Below, piece after piece: positions 6,548 through 10,961 of a stretch of DNA of 10,961 nucleotides; within the stretch, counting starts at the first letter, position 1; every line of letters begins with the position of its first letter. The stretch is from an uncultured Ruminococcus sp. GTDB lineage: Bacteria > Bacillota > Clostridia > Oscillospirales > Acutalibacteraceae. The stretch is from assembly GCA_902766585.1 (NCBI GenBank), contig CACXDV010000225.1, positions 1 through 10,961 of the forward strand. Reading direction: 5' to 3'. The notes under the pieces are model-generated. The model was given only the letters and a program-made list of their open reading frames with translations, did no database searches and had not been told where the DNA came from. The translations under genes and the position numbers were made by a program.

Positions 6548-7288
6548 TTATCTTCCGAATTCAGGATATTTACTCATCGTTTCGTCCATCGGGCCGTCAA
6601 AGATGACCTTGCCCTTCTGCAGGAAAATACAGCGCTTGCATATTTCCCTGATATCACGGCCATGGCTTACATAGAGAACAGTAATATTCTGACTTATAAG
6701 CTCATGTATCTTTGACTTACACTTCTTTTTGAATGCAGAGTCACCGACACTGAGCGCCTCATCTATTACAAGAATATCAGGGTTCATATTGATATTAATT
6801 GCAAAGCCCAGTCTCATTTTCATACCTGATGAATATGTACGGACAGGCTGGTCAATATACTCTCCGAGGTCTGCAAAGTCAATTACTTTCTGCTCTATCT
6901 CTTTTATTTCATTTTCTCCGAGACCAAGTACATAGCACTTAAAGCTGATATTCTCTCTGCCTGTCATATCCGGAACAAAGCCGGCAGTCAATTCAAGCAG
7001 CGCCGCAACTCTTCCCTTTACCTTAACAGAACCCGTTGTCGGAAATGCAACTCCGGTTATCATTTTAAGAACTGTGGATTTGCCGGCACCGTTTTTTCCT
7101 ATTATTGCAACGGATTCGCCTCGGCGAATAGTAAAGCTAACTCCGTCAAGTGCTTTATGACGCTTGAATTTTCGGGACTTGATAAACAATGCCGCAAACT
7201 GCTCACGGCTGTTTTTATAAAGAGTATATACCTTTGTAACATCCTTGAATTCAATTATGGGTTCACCAAGTTTACGCTCCTGCTCCAT
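6548..7288 (-). CDS. TagH/Wzt-type polysaccharide-export ABC ATPase
   Basis: This 246-residue ATPase resembles the nucleotide-binding subunit of two-component exporters of teichoic acid or O-antigen-like polysaccharides. The N-terminal KVYTLYKNSREQFAALF (19-35) is the extended segment typical of TagH/Wzt/RbfE ATPases. Walker A is GKNGAGKST (64-72), the signature is YSSGMKMRLGFA (152-163) and Walker B is ILVIDEALSVGD (172-183). The switch histidine is in SHG (209). The SVGD after Walker B and the lack of a long C-terminal domain favour this family in its short form. ATP hydrolysis residues are intact. An export ATPase needs a membrane partner (TagG/Wzm-like), and none lies on either side. The gene follows the unidentified 169-residue gene by 42 nt, with AAAGGAAC upstream of its ATG, and is closed by a terminator. 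The transported substrate cannot be told from this window. Confidence 0.88.
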   Translation of the reverse strand: MEQERKLGEPIIEFKDVTKVYTLYKNSREQFAALFIKSRKFKRHKALDGVSFTIRRGESVAIIGKNGAGKSTVLKMITGVAFPTTGSVKVKGRVAALLELTAGFVPDMTGRENISFKCYVLGLGENEIKEIEQKVIDFADLGEYIDQPVRTYSSGMKMRLGFAININMNPDILVIDEALSVGDSAFKKKCKSKIHELISQNITVLYVSHGRDIREICKRCIFLQKGKVIFDGPMDETMSKYPEFGR

Positions 7289-7330
7289 ATCATCACTGTT
7301 CCTTTCAAATCCATTTTACCCCTTTAATTA

Positions 7331-7840
7331 CTATTTGTCAACTAAAAGGATCGCACTTGCTGCAAGAACAGGAAAAACCGGAAGAATTTTAGTGGTATGA
7401 ACAATAAAATCACATGGTTCTATCAGTCTGTCTCCCAATTTTATAGTTCTCTTTAAGCTTATCATAGGACTCAGCTCATCACTGTACCCGCAAATCCCTA
7501 ATGTATCATGCTCGGACATTGAGCAGCCAATGACATTTTTACAACCTTCCGCCGATGTCAGAGATAACTTATCACTGCTGTCAAGAATACAGACAGTATC
7601 ATCCATCCATTTGATAAATCTCGGCTTTGACCTTGAACTGCCCAAAACTACCACTGTATTCCTCTGTTCTATACTTCTCAGCTCATCTGTGCAGAATACC
7701 TGATATTTCGGCGAATCAAACGAAGAATAAAGTCTTTTTCCGTCAAATACTCTGACTCCGCCGCATTGTTCACAGGTATTAACTATTACCTGTGTAAGTA
7801 TCCTGTCAAAAACATCTCCGAGGATAATAATATTATTCAT
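7331..7840 (-). CDS. Protein of unknown function, next to the ABC ATPase
   Basis: The product is 169 residues from the ATG at 7840, and I do not recognise its family. MNNIIILGDVFDRILTQVIVN and NTVVVLGSSRSK look like beta-alpha units with a Rossmann-like character. Several cysteines are scattered through it (NTCEQCGG, VFCTDE, VCILD, GCKNVIGCS, GICGYS, EPCDF). The C-terminus (ILPVFPVLAASAILLVD) is hydrophobic but interrupted by prolines, so it is not a clear membrane helix, and there is no signal peptide. The start was chosen because GGGAG (7849-7853) lies 8 nt upstream; an in-frame TTG at 7855 overlaps that site. It precedes the TagH-like ATPase by 42 nt and is probably co-transcribed, which suggests, without proving, a link to the cell surface. 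No strong promoter was seen in front of it, so it may depend on readthrough from the que operon. Confidence 0.7.
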   Translation of the reverse strand: MNNIIILGDVFDRILTQVIVNTCEQCGGVRVFDGKRLYSSFDSPKYQVFCTDELRSIEQRNTVVVLGSSRSKPRFIKWMDDTVCILDSSDKLSLTSAEGCKNVIGCSMSEHDTLGICGYSDELSPMISLKRTIKLGDRLIEPCDFIVHTTKILPVFPVLAASAILLVDK

Positions 7841-7848
7841 ACTCAGAT

Positions 7849-7853
7849 CTCCC
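7849..7853 (-). promoter_or_regulatory. Ribosome binding site deciding the start at 7840
   Basis: GGGAG ends 8 nt before the ATG at 7840 and overlaps the alternative TTG start region at 7853-7855. Confidence 0.65.
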
Positions 7854-7896
7854 AAGCTTTTTATTTATTATTCCCGTGATGAATCAATATATTCAT

Positions 7897-7929
7897 AATG
7901 CCGCAGCTTTATTTTTATGCTGCGGCATT
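7897..7929 (-). terminator. Strong hairpin after queF, probable terminator
   Basis: An 11-bp perfect GC-rich inverted repeat (arms 7897-7907 and 7919-7929) with an 11-nt AT loop begins 5 nt after the queF stop. Its position fits a terminator for the que operon. However, the U-rich tail (TTTTATTTAT, from 7928 on) is on the plus-strand side; in the minus-strand RNA the stem is followed by AUGAAUAUAU. It may therefore leak or instead protect the 3' end of the que mRNA. Confidence 0.6.
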
Positions 7930-7933
7930 TTAT

Positions 7934-8431
7934 TTATCTGTTATTTACTGTTTCGGGATAAAGATCATGGTTAGCAAGTCTGTCCCATGCAAGCTTCTCC
8001 CATTTTGTACCCGGTCTGCCGTAGTTGCAGTATGGATCAATCGAAAGACCTCCGCGAGGAAGAAATTTTCCCCAGACCTCTATGTATTTTGGATCCATAA
8101 GCTTTATAAGATCCTTCATGATTATATTTACACAGTCCTCATGGAAATCTCCATGATTGCGGAAGCTGAAAAGATAAAGCTTCAAAGATTTGCTTTCAAC
8201 CATTCGTACATCAGGTATATAGGAAATGTATATTGTCGCAAAATCAGGCTGTCCTGTGATAGGACACAGACTTGTAAATTCAGGACAATTGAATTTTACA
8301 AAATAATCATTTTCCGGATGCTTGTTCGGGAAGCTCTCAAGTACTGTCGGATCGTAATCTGAGGAATATTTTGTTCCGGCATTTCCCAGAAGAGTTATGC
8401 TTCCTCTTTCGGATTCATTTCTTCCTTCCAT
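7934..8431 (-). CDS. queF: NADPH-dependent preQ0 reductase QueF
   Basis: QueF reduces the nitrile of 7-cyano-7-deazaguanine (preQ0) to preQ1, the last step before insertion into tRNA. From the ATG at 8431 the protein is 165 residues, the length of the short, single-domain Bacillus-type QueF. Cys56 in EFTSLCPITGQPD is the nucleophile that forms the thioimide with preQ0, and Asp63 is the accompanying acid. ESKSLKLYLFSFRNHGDFHED is the family signature, with the substrate-binding Glu in FHED. The queC stop lies in a stretch where an ATG at 8437 overlaps its TGA, but AGGAG (8439-8443) is only 1 nt from that ATG and 7 nt from the ATG at 8431, so I prefer the latter. The coding frame stays open much further upstream, inside queC, and that extension is not real. 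It is the last gene of the operon. Confidence 0.96.
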   Translation of the reverse strand: MEGRNESERGSITLLGNAGTKYSSDYDPTVLESFPNKHPENDYFVKFNCPEFTSLCPITGQPDFATIYISYIPDVRMVESKSLKLYLFSFRNHGDFHEDCVNIIMKDLIKLMDPKYIEVWGKFLPRGGLSIDPYCNYGRPGTKWEKLAWDRLANHDLYPETVNNR

Positions 8432-8433
8432 TT

Positions 8434-9120
8434 TCATTCTCCTTTCAATGCGGGATCCTCTATTCCGTTTGCCCTGAACGCTGCAGCTCTGTCCCGGCAG
8501 GTACCGCATAATCCGCATGGTCGGTCTCCTCCGGAATAACAGCTCCATGTAAGCTCATACGGAACATTCAGCTTTAAGCCTGCAGCAACTACCGACGCCT
8601 TGTTTATACCTATAAACGGAGCAACAACACTGAGCTTTCCACCGCTTCCGATAAATACTGCCTGACGCATATGTTCGTTAAATTCCTCGCTGCAGTCCGG
8701 ATATGCATTTCCCGCTGCATCATCACTATGTGCGCCATACCATATTTCACTGCAGTCATTGGATAAGGCAACACTTGCAGCAGCAGCAATAAACAATCCG
8801 TTTCGGAAAGGAACATATGTAGAAACAGGCGCACCATCTGTATTTTTAAGCTGATCCGCATAGCTCTCCAAGGGAATTTCCTCATCCGAGCATTTAAGCA
8901 GTGAACAATCCGAGCCTTCAAATATTCTGCTAAGATCAAGCTTCTTATGATTAACTCCGTAATACTTTATTACGGCTTCTGCTGCTTCAAGCTCACGGCT
9001 ATGCTTCTGACCGTAACTCATTGAGAGAGTCATTACCTCATCTTTTCCATATTTATCTGCAGCAATAGCAAGACAGGTAGTACTGTCTATCCCTCCGCTG
9101 AATAAAACCAATGCCTTCAT
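8434..9120 (-). CDS. queC: 7-cyano-7-deazaguanine synthase QueC
   Basis: QueC uses ATP and ammonia to convert 7-carboxy-7-deazaguanine to preQ0. The 228-residue product begins MKALVLFSGGIDS, with the PP-loop ATP-binding motif SGGIDS at 8-13. SYGQKHSREL and VPFRNGLFIAAAAS follow as further conserved blocks, with WYGAHSDDAAGNAYPDCS as the substrate region. Four cysteines near the C-terminus (Cys194, 202, 205 and 208, in CYSGGDRPCGLCGTC) form the zinc site. I chose the ATG at 9120, which is preceded by AAAGGG and GTGAG. An in-frame TTG at 9144 overlaps the folE stop and is less likely. Only 20 nt separate it from folE, and its 3' end overlaps the queF translation start region, so the genes are probably co-translated. 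Confidence 0.97.
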   Translation of the reverse strand: MKALVLFSGGIDSTTCLAIAADKYGKDEVMTLSMSYGQKHSRELEAAEAVIKYYGVNHKKLDLSRIFEGSDCSLLKCSDEEIPLESYADQLKNTDGAPVSTYVPFRNGLFIAAAASVALSNDCSEIWYGAHSDDAAGNAYPDCSEEFNEHMRQAVFIGSGGKLSVVAPFIGINKASVVAAGLKLNVPYELTWSCYSGGDRPCGLCGTCRDRAAAFRANGIEDPALKGE

Positions 9121-9140
9121 GTTCTCACGTCCCTTTAAAT

Positions 9141-9707
9141 TCAAAAGCTTACAAGCTCTTTCAATGATGCGTCTTCTTTAAATTTTCCTTTAAATACAGA
9201 GGTAACAGTCTGAGCTGTATTGTTCTTTATTCCCCTTGCCGTCATACAGCTATGAGAACCCCTTATCATTACAGCAACATCAGGCGTATCTGCTGCAAGA
9301 GAAATTATTTCGGCAATATCCATTCCGAGACGTTCCTGAAGCTGCAGCCTTTTTGCTGCCATATCACATATCCTTGCGATCTTGCTCAGTCCTAAAACCT
9401 TCCCATGAGGAATATATGCCACATTTACGCTCATATCATACATAAGCGCCATATGATGCTCACAATAGCTGAATACTGTGATATCCTTCATTACAACCGT
9501 ATGTTCTTCGTCATCTCCGGCAGGATCGGTAAATGTCTTTCCGAACATCTGCGCTATCTCGCTGTTGGTGTATTTTGTTCCCTCAAATACTTCTTCAAAC
9601 ATTCTTGCAACACGTTCGGGAGTTTCTATAAGTCCTTCCCTGTCAGGATCCTCTCCAATTGCTTCGAGTAGTCCTCTGATATGAAATTCTATAGCCTGCT
9701 TATCCAT
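9141..9707 (-). CDS. folE: GTP cyclohydrolase I (FolE)
   Basis: FolE hydrolyses GTP to 7,8-dihydroneopterin triphosphate, the shared entry point to folate and to deazaguanine synthesis. The product is 188 residues, the usual length of the bacterial type. SYCEHHMAL (80-88) holds zinc ligands Cys82 and His85 and the catalytic His84. GSHSCMTARGI (150-160) supplies the third zinc ligand, Cys154. TPERVARMFEEVFEG and KVLGLSKIARICDMAAKRLQLQERL are further conserved blocks. I chose the ATG at 9707 because AGAGG (9717-9721) lies 9 nt upstream. A GTG at 9713 is in frame but only 3 nt from that site and overlaps the queE stop. Being between queE and queC, this copy serves the preQ1 pathway; whether a second folE exists for folate cannot be seen here. 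Confidence 0.97.
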   Translation of the reverse strand: MDKQAIEFHIRGLLEAIGEDPDREGLIETPERVARMFEEVFEGTKYTNSEIAQMFGKTFTDPAGDDEEHTVVMKDITVFSYCEHHMALMYDMSVNVAYIPHGKVLGLSKIARICDMAAKRLQLQERLGMDIAEIISLAADTPDVAVMIRGSHSCMTARGIKNNTAQTVTSVFKGKFKEDASLKELVSF

Positions 9708-9709
9708 TT

Positions 9710-10369
9710 TCACACACCTCTCTTATCAGGATCCCAGATATATTTATGTATCTGAAGCTGTAACCTTACACGATTAAGTCCCTTTTCCTTCATAAACTCA
9801 ACTATCCTCTCAGCCTTTATCTGTCCGAAAACAGGGCTGAAATATACATAGCATTTATCACAAAGAGAATACCTTTCGATTACCTCTGCTGCTGTATCAA
9901 GATCTTCCTCTGTTCCGCATACAAATTTTATAGTATCATTCTTTTGAAGAAAATCAATATTATCTGCACAGAATGACTCGTACATTCCCGAAGACGGAAG
10001 CTTATAATCCAATGTAAAACACGGTCTGTATTCTTCATTCGCAAGTCCTGAAACAGGCAGGCTTCCGTTTGTCTCTATCTCTGCTCTCAAGCCCTTTTGA
10101 GCGAGCGCCATGCAAAGCTCACCTATCTCACCGCAAAGCAAAGGCTCACCGCCTGTTATTGTTACATTCAGCACTCCGCTGCTTTCAGCCCAATCTGCAA
10201 GCTCCTGTGCCGAATAGAATTTACAGGGAGCATTATTGTCATTAGCCCATGCCGTATCACAGTAGCTGCATGACAGATTACATCCCCTCAGTCTGATAAA
10301 GGCTGCAAGCTCACCGGAACGTGTGCCCTCACCGTTTATACTTATAAATTTTTCTACAACAGGGATCAA
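9710..10369 (-). CDS. queE: 7-carboxy-7-deazaguanine synthase QueE
   Basis: QueE is a radical SAM enzyme that contracts 6-carboxy-tetrahydropterin to 7-carboxy-7-deazaguanine. The 219-residue product has the N-terminal signature FISINGEGTRSGELAAFIRLRGCNLSCSYCDTAW. Cys30, Cys34 and Cys37 (CxxxCxxC) bind the 4Fe-4S cluster. TGGEPLL provides the glycine-rich SAM-binding turn. The C-terminal VRLQLQIHKYIWDPDKRGV is the characteristic end of this family. Translation starts at TTG (10367-10369): AGGAGG (10377-10382) ends 7 nt upstream, and no ATG or GTG is nearby at the start of the conserved domain. Its stop lies 2 nt upstream of the folE ATG and its start lies 2 nt after the queD stop, so the three are tightly coupled. 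Confidence 0.96.
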   Translation of the reverse strand: MIPVVEKFISINGEGTRSGELAAFIRLRGCNLSCSYCDTAWANDNNAPCKFYSAQELADWAESSGVLNVTITGGEPLLCGEIGELCMALAQKGLRAEIETNGSLPVSGLANEEYRPCFTLDYKLPSSGMYESFCADNIDFLQKNDTIKFVCGTEEDLDTAAEVIERYSLCDKCYVYFSPVFGQIKAERIVEFMKEKGLNRVRLQLQIHKYIWDPDKRGV

Positions 10370-10371
10370 TT

Positions 10372-10794
10372 TCAGTCCTCCTCATATACAGCACAATTAT
10401 CAGGCGTTTCATATACAGTTACACTCAAAGGCTTCATCAGACTTTCAGTGAGCATATCATAAAACATTTTTGCAAAGTTTTCGGCTGTAGGTCTTAATTC
10501 AGTCTCGATAAGCCTGAAACCTTCGTCTTTCAAGGCTTCAACTGTATTTTCCCTGAGCGAACCCTTCTCATATATCAAAGCGTGGTCAAAGCTGTCTGTA
10601 ATGGCTCTCAAGGCTTTTTTAAGATCTCCGAAATCAATTATCATTCCCCTTTTTTCACCTTCGGATATCAGCTTTTCAGAAGAAACAACAACCTCAACTA
10701 CCCAACGGTGACCGTGAATATTTGAGCATTTTCCGTTATATCCGTGTAAAAAATGAGCACTGTCAAAGGCTGCCGAGGTTTTCAGCTTATACAT
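10372..10794 (-). CDS. queD: 6-carboxy-tetrahydropterin synthase QueD
   Basis: QueD turns dihydroneopterin triphosphate, the FolE product, into 6-carboxy-5,6,7,8-tetrahydropterin. The protein is 140 residues. His14 (FDSAHFL) and His27 and His29 (NIHGHRW) are the three zinc ligands, and Cys23 (GKCSNIHGH) is the catalytic cysteine typical of QueD. MIIDFGDLK, DHALIY and RPTAENFAKMFYDML follow, then VYETPDNCAVY near the end, all in the order of the family. The ATG is preceded by GGAG with 7 nt spacing, directly after the U-run of the leader terminator. It is the first gene of the operon, so it is the one most directly exposed to the leader switch. Confidence 0.97.
   Translation of the reverse strand: MYKLKTSAAFDSAHFLHGYNGKCSNIHGHRWVVEVVVSSEKLISEGEKRGMIIDFGDLKKALRAITDSFDHALIYEKGSLRENTVEALKDEGFRLIETELRPTAENFAKMFYDMLTESLMKPLSVTVYETPDNCAVYEED
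10377..10382 (-). promoter_or_regulatory. Ribosome binding site for the queE TTG start
   Basis: AGGAGG lies inside the last codons of queD and ends 7 nt before the TTG at 10369. It is a strong site compensating for a weak start codon. Confidence 0.8.
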
Positions 10795-10805
10795 ATCATC
10801 ACTCC

Positions 10806-10837
10806 AAAAAAAATACGCCTGTCAATCGACAGACGCA
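10806..10837 (-). terminator. Leader terminator upstream of queD
   Basis: A 10-bp stem (arms 10828-10837 and 10814-10823, with two G.U wobbles) and a 4-nt loop is followed by eight U (10806-10813). It lies inside the leader, and the queD ribosome binding site (10802-10805) starts right after the U-run. It must therefore be bypassed for the operon to be expressed. Confidence 0.85.
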
Positions 10838-10900
10838 CCTATCCTATCAGATAATGACCTTCTCAGGCTGCCCTGGTTTTGTTTACCGACAGGATGGCGC
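10835..10900 (-). promoter_or_regulatory. Antiterminator-type stem of the que leader
   Basis: Nucleotides 10888-10900 of the leader can pair with 10835-10848: GCGCCATCCTGTC against GATAGGATAGGTGC, with one bulged A and two G.U pairs, about 13 bp. The 5' strand contains the 3' strand of the proposed aptamer stem (10888-10892). The 3' strand overlaps the first 3 nt of the terminator stem. So aptamer plus terminator and this stem exclude each other. Confidence 0.6.
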
Positions 10901-10913
10901 AAACGAACTGTCC
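10871..10913 (-). ncRNA. preQ1-I-like riboswitch aptamer
   Basis: The leader opens with GGACAG (10908-10913), which can form a short stem with CTGTC (10888-10892). An A-rich tail TAAACAAAACCAGGG follows (10871-10885). From memory, this closely resembles the tail UUAACAAAACAAGGG of the Thermoanaerobacter tengcongensis preQ1-I aptamer. As there, the loop starts with U and a C lies immediately before the 3' strand of the stem. The A-rich tail fits the minor-groove strand of the H-type pseudoknot. The loop is about 15 nt, longer than the roughly 10-11 nt of typical members, and the second stem is not obvious, so the class call is tentative. The downstream genes make preQ1, which supports preQ1 as ligand. 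Ligand binding would hold CTGTC, block the antiterminator and favour termination. Confidence 0.62.
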
Positions 10914-10919
10914 AAACGT

Positions 10920-10948
10920 ATTATACTCTATAAATTATTATGTGTCAA
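10920..10948 (-). promoter_or_regulatory. Consensus promoter of the que operon
   Basis: Perfect TTGACA (10943-10948) and perfect TATAAT (10920-10925) are separated by 17 bp on the minus strand. The predicted start is at about 10912-10914, so the transcript begins essentially at the first base of the proposed aptamer stem. Confidence 0.92.
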
Positions 10949-10961
10949 GAATTTATGTCAC

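Noticed and set aside
7898..8362. A 154-residue open frame on the plus strand
   Set aside because: It lies almost wholly opposite queF, begins within the loop-hairpin region, has no convincing ribosome binding site and its product has no recognisable features. It is a shadow of queF.
8432..8548. N-terminal extension of queF inside queC
   Set aside because: The frame is open but runs through the zinc-site end of queC, the extension is not QueF-like, and a good ribosome binding site with ATG at 8431 gives the standard 165-residue enzyme.
8610..8939. Second minus-strand open frame inside queC
   Set aside because: It is an alternate-frame shadow of queC without its own start signals.
10795..10920. 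A THF riboswitch in the que leader, suggested by folE in the operon
   Set aside because: I could not match the leader to the THF-I or THF-II consensus as I know them, while the A-rich tail matches preQ1-I. A covariance-model scan would settle it.
1..10961. Insertion sequences, CRISPR arrays, tRNA or rRNA genes
   Set aside because: I looked for transposase-like proteins, regularly spaced repeats and tRNA-like sequences on both strands and saw none.

Overview
The window looks like chromosomal DNA of an AT-rich, low-GC Gram-positive anaerobe, most likely a Clostridia member close to Ruminococcus/Oscillospirales. Supporting signs are a T-box leader on tyrS, strong AGGAGG-type ribosome binding sites, near-perfect TTGACA-17-TATAAT promoters, frequent TTG starts, and the order tyrS-nusB-(TsaD-like paralog)-glmM. 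The genus is an inference. Every convincing gene lies on the minus strand, so transcription runs from the right end of the window to the left. No mobile element, tRNA, rRNA or CRISPR array was found.

Region 1 (about 10948 down to 7897) is a preQ1 operon: queD, queE, folE, queC and queF, tightly packed or overlapping. Together these enzymes convert GTP to 7-aminomethyl-7-deazaguanine (preQ1), the precursor of the queuosine base in tRNA. A consensus promoter drives a leader of about 120 nt. Its 5' end resembles a preQ1-I aptamer. An antiterminator-type stem and an intrinsic terminator follow, and the terminator abuts the queD ribosome binding site. This is the layout expected for feedback attenuation by the end product.

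Region 2 (7840 to about 6478) holds a 169-residue protein I cannot identify and a TagH/Wzt-type ABC ATPase of the polysaccharide or teichoic-acid export family. No permease gene lies beside them. A strong terminator follows.

Region 3 (about 6444 to 2098) is a tyrosine-responsive T-box operon. It encodes tyrosyl-tRNA synthetase, the antitermination factor NusB, a divergent TsaD/Kae1-family (M22) paralog and phosphoglucosamine mutase GlmM. GlmM feeds UDP-GlcNAc and cell-wall synthesis.

Region 4 (about 2020 to 1) has two single-gene units. One encodes a GT2-like glycosyltransferase lacking the usual DxD motif, closed by a long directional terminator. The other encodes a probable secreted lipoprotein starting at TTG. 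A further strong promoter at 37-66 fires out of the left edge towards a gene that is not in the window.

Most of the content is ordinary housekeeping metabolism. The items most worth a second look are the atypical preQ1-I-like leader, the DxD-less GT2 protein, the TsaD-like paralog, and the orphan TagH-like ATPase with its unidentified partner.
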